Below are positions 1-9,742 of a stretch of 64,000 nt of DNA, one piece after another. Origin of the DNA: Chryseobacterium capnotolerans (GTDB lineage: Bacteria > Bacteroidota > Bacteroidia > Flavobacteriales > Weeksellaceae); contig NZ_CP065589.1 in the NCBI RefSeq assembly GCF_021278965.1, positions 2,795,001 to 2,859,000 of the forward strand, written 5' to 3'. How positions within the stretch are numbered: position 1 is the stretch's first letter; the number at the start of each line of letters is the position of its first letter. Position numbers and translations under genes: made by a program. The notes under the pieces were generated by a model, which was not told the origin of the DNA, searched no databases, and saw only the letters and a list, made by a program, of their open reading frames with translations.

Positions 1-273
1 GGGATGTTGAATATTGCACCGGGAGTTATTTCCCAGGTTATCAATTCAAAGGAAGAGAAAAATTTTTATGATTACGTTAATACTCTCAGGGTAGAAGCTT
101 TCAAACAATTACTATTGGAGCCGGAAAGCCGGCAATATACCCTTTTAGCTCTGGCTTTTGAGTGTGGATTCAATTCTAAAACCAGTTTTAACCGAAATTT
201 TAAAAAAATCACAGGTATCTCTCCCAGTGCTTATGCCAAGAGTCTGAAGGTAGAGGTCGCATCCGGGGATTAA
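1..273 (+). CDS. AraC-family transcriptional regulator, C-terminal end (cut by window start)
   Basis: Only the last 90 or so residues are present and the reading frame is open at the window edge, so the true start lies upstream. The visible part is the second half of an AraC/XylS DNA-binding domain: a first helix region (YDYVNTLRVEAFKQLL) followed by the typical second helix-turn-helix, LALAFECGFNSKTSFNRNFKK, and the conserved ending TGISPSAYAKS. Such domains bind promoter DNA through two helix-turn-helix units. The sensor part and target genes cannot be seen. The family assignment is firm; function is unknown. Confidence 0.85.
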   Translation, partial: GMLNIAPGVISQVINSKEEKNFYDYVNTLRVEAFKQLLLEPESRQYTLLALAFECGFNSKTSFNRNFKKITGISPSAYAKSLKVEVASGD

Positions 274-389
274 CCAGATCATTTAAATTCTTTGATAAAA
301 ATTAAAGCCCAAATTTAATGATTGGTAATGCTATTTTCTATTTGCTGCTGGAGATTCATACTCTTGAGATGACTTTTCTCTATTCTCTT

Positions 390-1214
390 TTACTTATGTT
401 TTCCAAATAACCATTTGGGTATTTCTTCCGTTAATAAGAAAGGAATAACAATATTATTATGATTGAGCTGGGTGAAGGTAGTGAAAGTTAAGTTTGGATT
501 TGAAGGCATTTTCTTGAATAATTCAACACTCCCATTATAAGGGTTCTCGTTGTCCTTTTGTCCATGGATCAGCCAGATATTTTTCCTGTTTATTTTTGAT
601 ATGTTTGAAAAGTCCGGAACAGCGGCTATAGATACCATCGTAGCAAACACATCAGGTTTAAGACTTAAAAGGTTCTGTGCTGTTGAAGCTCCCATGGAAT
701 AGCCTATCAGGTAAATTCTGTCTTTGTCAATATTGGGATATTCTTTTTCTACATTTTTGATCAATTCAAGCACTGCATTAGCTTCATCTGACGGTTTCGC
801 CATTTGAATATCTCCTGCAGCGCTTTCATAATTGGAAGAACGTTTGCTGAATTGTGGTGCTATGACGTAGCATGGATATTTACTGTAAATATCTTCTCTC
901 AGCCAGATTCTGGCCAATGGTTCCAGTTGATTCTCATTATCCGTTCCAATTCTGGTTGAATTATGAAAAGTAATCACCAGTGGAAGTTTTTTCTTAGCCG
1001 AATTATTTTTTGGAGTTAAAAGCCTGTAAGGGATTTGTAAATTATCTTGTGAGAATATCTTTTTCTGGAAAAGTTTGGCATTAAGGTCATTTACTATTTT
1101 TCGATTGTTGACAAACATCAAGGTATCCACTTTGTCATCCCGAAATTCTTTTTTTTGAGCAAAGATTGGATTTGCACTAAAAATTAAGATAGACCACAAA
1201 ATATAGGTTTTCAT
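390..1214 (-). CDS. Secreted alpha/beta-hydrolase (esterase/peptidase-like)
   Basis: A 274-residue exported hydrolase. The frame can be extended to a TTG at 1235, but the ATG at 1214 places a normal signal peptide (MKTYILWSILIFSANPIFAQ) at the N terminus and is preferred. The nucleophile elbow GYSMGA (Ser173), an acid in HGQKD (Asp221) and His252 form a plausible catalytic triad of the prolyl-oligopeptidase/dienelactone-hydrolase fold. Similar secreted proteins in Bacteroidota are called phospholipase/carboxylesterase or polyhydroxybutyrate-depolymerase-like. The substrate cannot be read from sequence. No obvious operon partner; the next minus-strand gene ends upstream at 1281. Confidence 0.8.
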   Translation of the reverse strand: MKTYILWSILIFSANPIFAQKKEFRDDKVDTLMFVNNRKIVNDLNAKLFQKKIFSQDNLQIPYRLLTPKNNSAKKKLPLVITFHNSTRIGTDNENQLEPLARIWLREDIYSKYPCYVIAPQFSKRSSNYESAAGDIQMAKPSDEANAVLELIKNVEKEYPNIDKDRIYLIGYSMGASTAQNLLSLKPDVFATMVSIAAVPDFSNISKINRKNIWLIHGQKDNENPYNGSVELFKKMPSNPNLTFTTFTQLNHNNIVIPFLLTEEIPKWLFGKHK

Positions 1215-1280
1215 ATCGTTATAAGATTTAAACAAGATTACAATACACTTCTTTTAAAAACTGGAAATACAACAAACATA

Positions 1281-2117
1281 TTATTTGGTTCCGAACCAAT
1301 ATTCCCATTTTTCAGTATCAATTCCAAATTTGCCTTGCCACCATCTTGCCGGATAGCCAACATCATCATTTCTGATAGGCCTGTGCGATCTTTCAGGATA
1401 GGTAATATACTGTTCAGCATACCCAAAATGTTTACCATCATGTAAAATACCAATAACCCCTAGAATTTCCAGCAATGCTACCCGTTCACCATCATTGGAT
1501 TTGAAGGTTTTAGAAATCTTCTTTTTAAGTTGAGCAACTCTGTCATTAGGTTCAGAGGTTTCAATGATTTCTTTGAGTTCATTTAATATCTTATTATCAT
1601 TCTCCCCAGGCTTTACAACAGGCAGTTTGGGAAATTGTTCTACATCAAACAACACCTGGATTAAGCTATCAAAACAAGCCCCGTCTTTATATTTAAAGTA
1701 ATTGATGGTATTAAAGTCAATAGGTTCTTCAAATTCAAAAGTATGAAGCCCGCAGACTGCACAAATTTCTTCATTAGGTTTTGGACTGGCTATAAAGCTA
1801 TGTTCCGACAATGATTTTGCAATACAGTAACTTGATAAAAATGAGCGGTATTCTAATTGTCTTGTACTTAAACTATACAAAAAAGCGTTTATAACATCCC
1901 GTTCTTCAATCTCAACTATGGCAGTTTTAATTCTTCTGCAAATCTCATCATGACTGATGGTTTCCTGCTCATACATTACAGCATATTTCTTTGCATACTC
2001 GAAATCTTCTTTGCTAAGATATTGCATATAAGTATCCCATTCAAACCAATCGCTTAAGCTTTCATCCTGAGATTTCTTTATGGTTTTGAGTAAGATTTTT
2101 ATTGCTTTTTCGTCCAT
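1281..2117 (-). CDS. Hypothetical protein (278 aa) with a CxxC motif
   Basis: I do not recognise this family. It is a soluble, acidic and aromatic-rich protein without signal peptide or membrane segment. It has a predicted helical N-terminal half, a central CAVCGLH (CxxC) that could hold a metal or be a redox pair, and a C terminus rich in tryptophan (ARWWQGKFG, KWEYWFG). The start is the ATG at 2117. It heads a run of minus-strand genes for small unknown proteins and lipoproteins. A role in interbacterial competition or immunity is possible by context only. Confidence 0.6.
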   Translation of the reverse strand: MDEKAIKILLKTIKKSQDESLSDWFEWDTYMQYLSKEDFEYAKKYAVMYEQETISHDEICRRIKTAIVEIEERDVINAFLYSLSTRQLEYRSFLSSYCIAKSLSEHSFIASPKPNEEICAVCGLHTFEFEEPIDFNTINYFKYKDGACFDSLIQVLFDVEQFPKLPVVKPGENDNKILNELKEIIETSEPNDRVAQLKKKISKTFKSNDGERVALLEILGVIGILHDGKHFGYAEQYITYPERSHRPIRNDDVGYPARWWQGKFGIDTEKWEYWFGTK

Positions 2118-2184
2118 CTATTATTGATAATAACTTTATATTTTTTGTTTACTCTTCGGGCAGGAAACAGCCATATACTATTTA

Positions 2185-2979
2185 TTATTTTGTCTTCAGA
2201 TATATTCCTTCTAGGGTGGCATTCATTCCGAATTGTCCGCTGCATACTCCTTGGTTATACTGAACCACAGCAAATCCTTTATAGAATTTCACTTTAAATT
2301 CACAATCATCCGTATCTGCTAATTTATAAGTAAAATCTGTTGTTGTAAGACTTATTGTATCATCATCTATTTGCGCAAGGTTTCTTCCCGGATCTCCCGT
2401 TACTGAAGTTATTCCAAAAACAGCTTTTGAATTTGGCATTTTTTTAATTTCAAAATCTCCCTGATATCCTGCCTCACTATATTGGTAATGATAACGCCCA
2501 AACAGATCTTCTATTTTTGTTTCTATTTTCTTTGAGGTAAGAACAGTATCTTTTTTTACTAAATTGAGAGCAAGTTCTTTTCTCGTTTTTGGTGAAAACC
2601 AACTTCCTTTAAAATCACCAGTCGTTGGTTTTCCGGTAATGACCCCCGTTATATTTCCTGATTTTTCAAATTCTAAGATCCTGTAATTATTATCGCTGTC
2701 AATACTTCCTAAAAGCGTTATTGGTAATTTATTTTTAGTATTCAGATAGGTAATTTCACCAACAAGTATATTGCCATCAATCTGGTAGTGCATAAATACC
2801 GGAGTTTTCCCATTCAGAAATCCTTTCCAGGATATTTCTGTACTGACCTGCGGTTTTACTGATGCTATGGTAACTGATCTTTTTGGGGTTACAGAACTAG
2901 AAGCTTCAACTTTTTGATCCGATTTATTACAGGAAATAATCGTCAAAAACGGAATGTAAACTAAATATTTGTATTTCAT
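2185..2979 (-). CDS. Hypothetical lipoprotein (264 aa)
   Basis: The N terminus has a short signal sequence ending in a lipobox, TIISC, with Cys17 as the likely lipidated residue, so the protein should sit in the inner or outer membrane facing the periplasm or surface. The mature part is beta-rich, with repeated short segments around Gly-Phe/Trp (WKGFLNGKTPV, GDFKGSWFSP), resembling lipocalin-like or YkuD-unrelated beta-barrel lipoproteins of Bacteroidota. No catalytic motif was found. It is the second of four small lipoprotein or unknown genes in a row on the minus strand. Function unknown. Confidence 0.65.
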   Translation of the reverse strand: MKYKYLVYIPFLTIISCNKSDQKVEASSSVTPKRSVTIASVKPQVSTEISWKGFLNGKTPVFMHYQIDGNILVGEITYLNTKNKLPITLLGSIDSDNNYRILEFEKSGNITGVITGKPTTGDFKGSWFSPKTRKELALNLVKKDTVLTSKKIETKIEDLFGRYHYQYSEAGYQGDFEIKKMPNSKAVFGITSVTGDPGRNLAQIDDDTISLTTTDFTYKLADTDDCEFKVKFYKGFAVVQYNQGVCSGQFGMNATLEGIYLKTK

Positions 2980-3055
2980 GGTGCTGTAGATCTATATGCG
3001 AATATACGGCCTAACGAGGAATTCAGGTAATTTTTATAAAATTATTTCATCATTT

Positions 3056-3588
3056 TTAATCATAATGTCCAACATTCTTTTGAACAGATTTTATATGATT
3101 GTTTTCAAATACAATTAAATAATGTTCCCCTGTTGTCATTGAATATTCAGCAAAAGGATTTCCCAAAATTTCAGCTCTAAGAGAATCATTTCTTATTTCT
3201 GAGAAATAGATATAATGTAAAGGCCCATGAAAGTCTTTTAACTCCTCAAGTTTTACTACTTTATATTTCTTATCTTTTCTCCAATTTGGTTGGATATATT
3301 TTTCAGATAACTTCTTAATTATTTCGTTTGAAAATGAATTTTCATTCTTAAAATTCTCACTTCCATATATTGAATAATTTTTAATCTCATAGAATTTGGG
3401 AATTATTTTCACTCCGGAAGCATCTGAATTATAGTCTTTGAGAAAAGGTTTATCTAAATTAAACTTATTAGCAATCAAATTATAGGCTAATTCATACTTT
3501 CTGAATTATTTTCATAATTAATTTTTGCTACACAAGAATATAAAAGAATCCAATTAAATAATAAAAAAACATATTTTACATTTCTCAT
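3056..3588 (-). CDS. Hypothetical lipoprotein, frameshifted (about 177 aa when corrected)
   Basis: The long open frame (3056-3478) has no ATG, only a TTG. Upstream in another frame, an ATG at 3588 opens a lipoprotein signal peptide with lipobox LLYSC (Cys19), which stops at 3487. Adding one A to the AAA run at 3498-3500 joins them into one protein. The ATG then lies 16 bases after the stop of the upstream gene, as expected in an operon. The mature part has no recognised domain. Either a sequence error or a recent one-base deletion; given similar breaks in essential genes of this window, error is more likely. Confidence 0.6.
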
Positions 3589-3603
3589 TTAATCCTTTTT
3601 TTA

Positions 3604-4047
3604 TTACTCAATTTTATAGACATAATCATTACTAATAAACTTCGTTTTATTTTGCAGCTCCGCAGTACTAAAAGCTTTTCCATCAACCTGAACACTTTTA
3701 ATCATATACCTCCATCTTCCGTTATGGCTTTTGTCAATTCTTGTTGTAGAATTTGGTGGAATTTCCAAAACAACAGCTGAATCTTTTACTTCTATCTTTT
3801 GAAGAGACTTCAGATTTTTGATTTTTCTAAAAGCTTTGGGAGATAATATTCCGTTTTCATAATTAAATCCGAAGTTAGTAGAATCATTATTGATCACTTT
3901 TGAGATCGGATAGTTATAATTGATCTTTAATATTTTTTTAGTTGCAGTTAGGTTTTGAATATAAAAGTCAGTCAAATAAGAACATCCTGAAAACACCAAA
4001 ATGAAAATAATACCTAATAATCCTTTGGTAATTGCATTTATGCTCAT
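3604..4047 (-). CDS. Hypothetical lipoprotein (147 aa)
   Basis: Starts at an ATG at 4047 with a hydrophobic signal segment and lipobox VFSGC (Cys22). The mature part is about 125 residues, probably beta-rich, with a conserved-looking segment IPPNSTTRIDKSH typical of small immunoglobulin-like lipoproteins, but I cannot name a family. The next gene (corrected start 3588) follows after 16 bases, so the two are probably co-transcribed. An intrinsic terminator at 4113-4143 separates this pair from the gene upstream. Function unknown. Confidence 0.65.
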   Translation of the reverse strand: MSINAITKGLLGIIFILVFSGCSYLTDFYIQNLTATKKILKINYNYPISKVINNDSTNFGFNYENGILSPKAFRKIKNLKSLQKIEVKDSAVVLEIPPNSTTRIDKSHNGRWRYMIKSVQVDGKAFSTAELQNKTKFISNDYVYKIE

Positions 4048-4112
4048 ATTATTTTAGTTTAATCTGTTTCACTAAAAATAAATAGAAAATTTTAATTGAT
4101 AAATTTATACCA

Positions 4113-4143
4113 TAAAAAATTCCACAAGTTTTTCTTGTGGAAT
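4113..4143 (-). terminator. Intrinsic terminator after the MoaF-like lipoprotein gene
   Basis: A perfect 10-bp stem (ATTCCACAAG / CTTGTGGAAT, 4119-4128 and 4134-4143) with a 5-base loop, followed on the minus strand by a run of six T. It lies 138 bases past the stop of the 4281-4708 gene and before the start of 3604-4047. Confidence 0.8.
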
Positions 4144-4280
4144 CTTAAATATTTGTTTTTATAAATTACACAAAATTCATTTTCAACATCATACGCATTA
4201 TCTCTACAGCACCCGTTAAGATTGAGTACAAAACCTTTTGTTTGATCAGTTTTTTATCTTACCAAAATAACGGAAGTACT

Positions 4281-4708
4281 TTATTCAATTACTTTAAATT
4301 TTCCAGGATTAATATGCACAGAATTTTCCTGTCTGGCATGAGTTGTTAATTTCCCTGTACTAAAGTCAAGTATATTTGAAAACCCTAATCCGCTTTTTTC
4401 AACCCATGAAATAAAAACTACATGATCACTAATCTGGCTGTAAATATATGGATCAGTTTCTTCTTTAGGTCCAGGAAAATCTCCTCTTACTAATTTCCAC
4501 TTGACCATCGAATCCGATTCAAATTTAATTTGATAAACAAATTTTTCTTTATAATTGAATTCAAATGTTTTTCCAACAAAATCTTTCAATTCTAATTTCT
4601 GTATTTTTTGGTCTGGATTCTCTGTTTCAACTGCTTTTTTCCACTTTCTTTACAGGCAATTGAAACTAATGACAGCAGCACGCATGATGCTAATAATACT
4701 TTTTTCAT
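4281..4708 (-). CDS. MoaF/phenolic-acid-decarboxylase-like lipoprotein, frameshifted (about 142 aa)
   Basis: The 102-residue open part begins LKDFVGKTFEFNYKEKF and runs through an 8-stranded-barrel-like pattern with ISWVEKSG and a following LDF, which resembles the MoaF / phenolic acid decarboxylase (calycin) fold. It has no ATG. An ATG at 4708 in another frame opens a lipoprotein signal peptide with lipobox VSIAC (Cys19). One extra A in the six-A run (T run 4635-4640 on the plus strand) fuses the two frames. The family call is by pattern only and no enzymatic role should be assumed. Same kind of break as in the neighbour at 3056-3588. Confidence 0.55.
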
Positions 4709-4921
4709 ATTTGGTGCTTTTATTAAGTAATATCAAATATAAAAAATTCTAAATTTAAAATTCACCTTACATTTTAAATTTATTAAAGAGCTTAATTTCA
4801 GTTTATTATCGTAAAATGATCTGAAATTATCAGGCACAAACAATAAATTGACTCAGATGGGGTCTATTATTAAGTGCTTTTAAAATCAAACAATAACACT
4901 TCAGAGCAATTTAAGCTCAAT

Positions 4922-4951
4922 AAAAGCCCCACAAGAAAACTTGCGGGGCTT
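4922..4951 (-). terminator. Intrinsic terminator of the pyr/car operon
   Basis: Stem AAGCCCC.ACAAG (4924-4935) with CTTGCGGGGCTT (4940-4951), one mismatch, loop AAAA, and TTTTA following on the minus strand. It lies 22 bases past the carB stop codon. Confidence 0.85.
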
Positions 4952-4972
4952 ATCATATCTATTTTTCCGAAA

Positions 4973-7900
4973 TTACATCGTCTCCATTTTGAAGCTCATG
5001 CTTTCGATTACTTTTAGAATGGCTTCTACTGTATCCATTGAAGTTAAACAAGGAACTCCGTTTTCCACACTCATTCTTCTGATCTGGAATCCGTCTCTTT
5101 CTGCTTGTTTTCCTTTTGTAGTCGTGTTTACCACATACTGAACTTTTCCTTTCTGGATAAGGTCAATAAGGTTTACGTTTTCTTCTCCGATTTTGTATCC
5201 TATTTTGCAAGGAATTCCTTTTCCTTCGAAGAATTTCGCTGTTCCTTCCGTAGCCCAGATTCTGAATCCTACTTCATGGAATCTTGCGGCCAAATCAGCT
5301 GCTTCTTCCTTATGCTTATCCGCTACTGTGAATAAGATAGAACCGTGCATAGGAACTTTTCTTCCAGCGGCAACCAATCCTTTGTAAAGAGCTTTTTCTA
5401 AAGTAGTATCTTTCCCCATAACCTCTCCTGTAGACTTCATTTCAGGGCCTAAAGAGATATCAACTTTTGTCAGTTTTGAGAAAGAGAATACCGGTACTTT
5501 TACAAACACTCCTTCTTTATTTGGAACCAATCCGTTTTTGTATCCAAGATCTGCCAATTTCTGTCCTAAAATCGCTTTTGTTGCAAGGTTAGCCATTGGA
5601 ACCTCAGTGATTTTAGATAAGAAAGGAACGGTTCTTGATGAACGTGGGTTTACTTCGATTACATACACATTTCCTTCGAAAAGAACGTACTGAATGTTCA
5701 TTAACCCGATTACCTTCAGTCCTTTTGCCAGTCTTTGGGTATAATCTACTAAAGTATCAATTTCACTTTGAGAAATATTCTGTGGCGGATATACTGCGAT
5801 AGAGTCTCCAGAGTGAACTCCTGCTCTTTCGATGTGCTCCATAATCCCTGGAATCACTACTGTTTCACCGTCGCAGATGGCATCTACTTCAATTTCTTTT
5901 CCTACCATGTATTTGTCAACCAAAACAGGGTGCTCAGGGCTTGCGTCTACTGCGTGCTCCATGTAGTGAGCCAATTCAGCTTCTGCGTATACAATTTCCA
6001 TTGCTCTACCTCCTAAAACGTAGCTTGGACGAACCAATACCGGGTAACCAATTTCGTTAGCAATTTTGATGGCTTCTTCTTTTGAAGTGGAAGTTCTTCC
6101 TTTTGGCTGAGGAATTCCCATCTCCTGAAGTGCTTTTTCGAATTTATCTCTGTTTTCAGCTCTGTCAAGGTCTTCTAATGAAGTTCCTAAGATCTGTACT
6201 CCGTGAGAAGCTAATTTATCTGCAAGGTTGATGGCAGTCTGTCCACCGAACTGTACTACTACTCCTTTAGGTTTTTCAAGCTCGATGATGTTCATTACAT
6301 CTTCTTCAGTAAGCGGCTCGAAATATAATTTATCTGAGATAGAGAAGTCTGTAGAAACGGTCTCAGGGTTATTGTTAATAATGATCGCCTCGTACCCCAT
6401 TTCTTTGATTGCCCAAACTGAGTGAACGGTTGCGTAGTCGAATTCAACTCCCTGTCCGATTCTGATAGGTCCTGATCCTAGAACGATAATCTTTTCTTTA
6501 TCAGAAACTACACTTTCATTTTCTTCTTCGTAAGTTCCATAGAAGTAAGGAGTTTCACTTTCAAACTCAGCAGCACAAGTGTCTACCATTTTGTAAACTG
6601 GCATTACCTCATTTTCTTTTCTGAAGTTGAATACCTCACGCTCTTTTACATCCCAAAGAACCGCGATATTGATATCTGCAAAACCTAATCTCTTAGCTTC
6701 AATTAATATTTCTTTATCAAACTTGTTGGCTGCGATTACTTTTTCGAAATCAACTAGCTTTTTAAGTTTCCAGATGAAGAATTTATCAATTTTACTCCAT
6801 TCTACAATTTGTTCCCAATCGTATCCTCTTCTTAAAGCATCTCCAATGATGAATAGTCTCTCATCATCACACACTCTGATTCTTCTTTCGATTTCTTCAG
6901 CTGTAAGAGCCTGAGCTTGTTTAGTTTTTAATCCTAAATGTTTGATTCCTGTTTCTAATGAACGGATCGCTTTCTGTAAAGATTCTTCAAGGTTTCTTCC
7001 GATCGCCATTACTTCTCCAGTCGCTTTCATCTGAGTAGAAAGTCTTCTGTCTGCAGTTTCGAATTTATCGAATGGGAATCTTGGGAATTTAGTCACCACA
7101 TAATCCAGAGCAGGCTCGAAACATGCGTATGTTTTTCCTGTTACCGGATTCATGATTTCATCCAGCGTTAATCCTACTGCAATTTTCGCAGCGATCTTTG
7201 CAATCGGATATCCTGTTGCCTTACTTGCTAAAGCTGATGAACGGGATACTCTAGGGTTTACCTCGATGATATAGTAATCGAATGAATGTGGATCTAATGC
7301 TAACTGTACGTTACATCCTCCTTCAATTCCTAAAGCTCTGATGATTTTTAGGGAAGCATTTCTCAGTAACTGATACTCCCTGTCTGAAAGGGTCTGAGAA
7401 GGAGCTACTACGATAGAGTCTCCTGTGTGAACTCCTACCGGGTCAATATTTTCCATGTTACAAACCACAATCGCGTTGTCGTTTGCATCACGCATTACTT
7501 CGTACTCAATTTCTTTGAAACCAGCGATTGATTTCTCGATAAGACACTGTGTAACCGGGCTGTGTTTTAATCCCAGTTCAGCAATCTCTTTTAATTCTGC
7601 TTCAGTGGAAGCAATACCTCCACCTGTTCCCCCATCGTAAAGGCAGGACGAACAATAACAGGATAACCGATATTATCTGCAAACGCAAGGGCTCCTTCTA
7701 CCGTGTTTACGATATCAGATTCCGGAACCGGTTCATTTAATTCTCTCATCAGCTCACGGAAAAGGTCTCTGTCTTCTGCTCTGTTGATGGCAGAAAGTTT
7801 AGTTCCCAATACTTCCACTTTGCATTCTTCAAGAATTCCAGATTTTTCAAGTTCTACCGCCATATTAAGACCTGTTTGTCCTCCAAGCGTTGGTAATAAT

Positions 7901-8154
7901 GCATCCGGACGTTCTTTTCTGATGATGTGGCTTACAAACTGTAATGAAATCGGCTCGATATACACTTTATCAGCGATTTCTACATCGGTCATGATTGTTG
8001 CAGGGTTTGAGTTGATCAAAATTACCTTGTAGCCTTCTTCTTTTAAAGACAGACAAGCCTGCGTTCCTGCGTAATCAAATTCAGCTGCCTGCCCGATGAT
8101 GATAGGTCCTGAACCGATTACTAAAATTGTTTTTATATCTGTACGTTTTGCCAT
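4973..8154 (-). CDS. carB: Carbamoyl-phosphate synthase large subunit, frameshifted at 7629-7633
   Basis: Makes carbamoyl phosphate from bicarbonate, ammonia (from CarA) and two ATP, for pyrimidines and arginine. The first frame (8154 down to about 7630) covers the start of the first ATP-grasp half ([35 protein letters not shown]). The second frame carries the rest: the second synthetase half ([42 protein letters not shown]) and the C-terminal allosteric MGS-like domain (from about residue 930). The junction falls at about residue 174 inside the glycine loop expected to read MGGTGGGI. Restoring one G to the five-G run gives an uninterrupted 1060-residue protein, the normal length. Probably a sequence error. 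Last gene of the pyr operon, followed by a terminator. Confidence 0.95.
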
Positions 8155-8165
8155 TTTTCTTTTTT

Positions 8166-8210
8166 TAGATACAAGATGTTAGATGTCAGATTTCAGACTT
8201 CTAACAGGAT
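8166..8210. repeat. Degenerate AGAT-word repeat, left flank of the four-helix-bundle gene
   Basis: Consists of imperfect repeats of words such as AGATGTTAGATGTCAGATTTC. The segment at 8568-8606, on the other side of the small gene at 8214-8567, is built of the same words in inverted orientation (AGATTTCAGATATTAGACAT on the minus strand). Together they bracket the small gene like ends of an inserted unit. Confidence 0.6.
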
Positions 8211-8213
8211 GTT

Positions 8214-8567
8214 TTACTTTTTTAAATTAGATTTGAATGTATAAATCATTCTTTGAATTTCGCTCAGATTCGATATTAAACGATCTACTTTTTCCGCATC
8301 AAGTAAATTCAATTCTTTTGTTAAAATTAACTGTGTCTGTAGTTCAAAAGAGGATGCATTTGCTATTCCAAGAAAATGATAAAATTCTCTATCATTATTT
8401 CTCCCTGCTCCTTCGGCTATATTAGAAGAAATAGAGATTACAGACCTTTTAATTTGAGAAATCAAACCAAACTTTTCATCTTTAGGCAACTCAGCACAAA
8501 TAATATAAACCTGTTTTGCAAGTTCTATAGATTTCTGCCAAAAAACTAGTTTTTCAAAATTATGCAT
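8214..8567 (-). CDS. Four-helix bundle protein (23S rRNA intervening-sequence/S23 family)
   Basis: A 117-residue all-helical protein. It begins MHNFEKLVFWQKSIELAKQVY and contains the family hallmark SNIAEGAGR (about residues 48-56), followed by FYHFLGIANASSFELQTQL. This is the S23/IVP family first found inside intervening sequences of bacterial 23S rRNA and now known as a stand-alone gene scattered through Bacteroidota genomes. The biochemical role is not established. Here it sits in the same direction inside the pyr operon, between carA and carB, flanked by inverted degenerate repeats, which suggests a later insertion. Family call is confident; function unknown. Confidence 0.9.
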   Translation of the reverse strand: MHNFEKLVFWQKSIELAKQVYIICAELPKDEKFGLISQIKRSVISISSNIAEGAGRNNDREFYHFLGIANASSFELQTQLILTKELNLLDAEKVDRLISNLSEIQRMIYTFKSNLKK

Positions 8568-8606
8568 GATAAAGTCTGTTATCTGATGTCTAATATCTGA
8601 AATCTT
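8568..8606. repeat. Degenerate AGAT-word repeat, right flank of the four-helix-bundle gene
   Basis: Inverted counterpart of 8166-8210, reaching almost to the carA stop codon. Words are TCTGATGTC, TCTGAAATCT and similar. No perfect long arm; similarity is at the level of repeated short words. Confidence 0.55.
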
Positions 8607-8607
8607 A

Positions 8608-9681
8608 TTACTTCTTAAAGTCTTCCATTAATTGGATAAACTCATCAAATAAGTAGTTTGCATCTTCAGGGCCTGGGCTTGCTTCAGGGTGATACTGAAC
8701 AGAGAAACAAGGGTGGATTTTGTGTTTCAAACCTTCGTTGGTTCTGTCGTTCAGAGCGATGTGAGTTTCAATAAGGTCAGTTCCTTTTAAACTTTCCTGA
8801 TCTACTGCATATCCGTGATTCTGAGAAGTGATGGCTACTGTATTTTTCGCTAAATCCAGTACAGGGTGGTTTCCTCCTCTGTGCCCAAACTTCAGTTTGA
8901 ATGTTTTTGCTCCACAAGCCAATCCGATCAATTGGTGTCCTAAACAGATTCCGAAGATGGGAACTTTTCCTAATAATCCACGGATCATATCTAATGCATG
9001 CGGTACATCTTCCGGGTCACCAGGACCGTTGGAAAGCATAATTCCGTCTGGATTCATTAATAGGATATCTTCTGCTGTTGTATCCTGAGAAACTACGATA
9101 ATGTCACAGTTTCTTTGAGATAATTCTCTGATGATTCCCAATTTAGCACCGAAATCTACCAATACTACCTTGAAACCTCTGTTAGGGTTTGCATAAGGTG
9201 TCTTTGTAGAAACTTCTTCTACCTGATTAATTGGGAATGTAGTTGCTTTTAACTCTGCAGCTGTTGCTGCTTCGTCTGCATCTGCATTCACAATTTTACC
9301 TTTCACTACTCCGGAGTTACGAAGAATTCTTGTCAGTCTTCTTGTATCAATTCCTGAAATTCCTGAAAGGTTTTTTTTCTTAAATAATTCATCTAAAGTA
9401 ATCTGAGTACGGAAGTTAGAAGGAAGATCGCAAAGTTCTTTTACGATAAGTCCTTTAATAGCCGGCTCAATACTTTCATAATCATCACGGTTAATACCAT
9501 AATTCCCGATAAGCGGATAGGTCATACAAACTATCTGACCACAGTATGATGGGTCAGAGATCAATTCCTGATACCCTGTCATTCCGGTATTGAAAACTAC
9601 TTCACCTGCAGTTTCCAATTCTGCTCCGAAACCTTCTCCATGAAACACTTCACCGGACTCCAGTATTAATTTTTTCTTCAT
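8608..9681 (-). CDS. carA: Carbamoyl-phosphate synthase small subunit (glutamine amidotransferase)
   Basis: Hydrolyses glutamine and delivers ammonia to CarB. The 357-residue protein has the N-terminal CPSase small domain (MKKKLILESGEVFHGEGFG) and a C-terminal class I glutamine amidotransferase domain with the nucleophile in FGICLGHQ (Cys246) and the His-Glu pair in SVQYHPEASPGP (His331, Glu333), so the triad is complete. Usual length. It lies between the repeat array upstream and the four-helix-bundle gene and carB downstream. It has no clear promoter of its own and is most likely read from the pyrB promoter, although the repeat array could alter mRNA level or processing. Confidence 0.97.
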   Translation of the reverse strand: MKKKLILESGEVFHGEGFGAELETAGEVVFNTGMTGYQELISDPSYCGQIVCMTYPLIGNYGINRDDYESIEPAIKGLIVKELCDLPSNFRTQITLDELFKKKNLSGISGIDTRRLTRILRNSGVVKGKIVNADADEAATAAELKATTFPINQVEEVSTKTPYANPNRGFKVVLVDFGAKLGIIRELSQRNCDIIVVSQDTTAEDILLMNPDGIMLSNGPGDPEDVPHALDMIRGLLGKVPIFGICLGHQLIGLACGAKTFKLKFGHRGGNHPVLDLAKNTVAITSQNHGYAVDQESLKGTDLIETHIALNDRTNEGLKHKIHPCFSVQYHPEASPGPEDANYLFDEFIQLMEDFKK

Positions 9682-9742
9682 TTTTTCTATTTAGATTTTC
9701 TTTTTTATTAACAGGTTGCCTCTAAGAGGCTTTTTTTTTTAT

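Noticed and set aside
1238..1453. 71-residue minus-strand ORF
   Set aside because: Lies in another frame of the 1281-2117 gene and has no family features.
4555..5141. Small plus-strand ORFs near the MoaF-like gene and carB
   Set aside because: Antisense to real genes or composed of their signal region; no start context or homology pattern.
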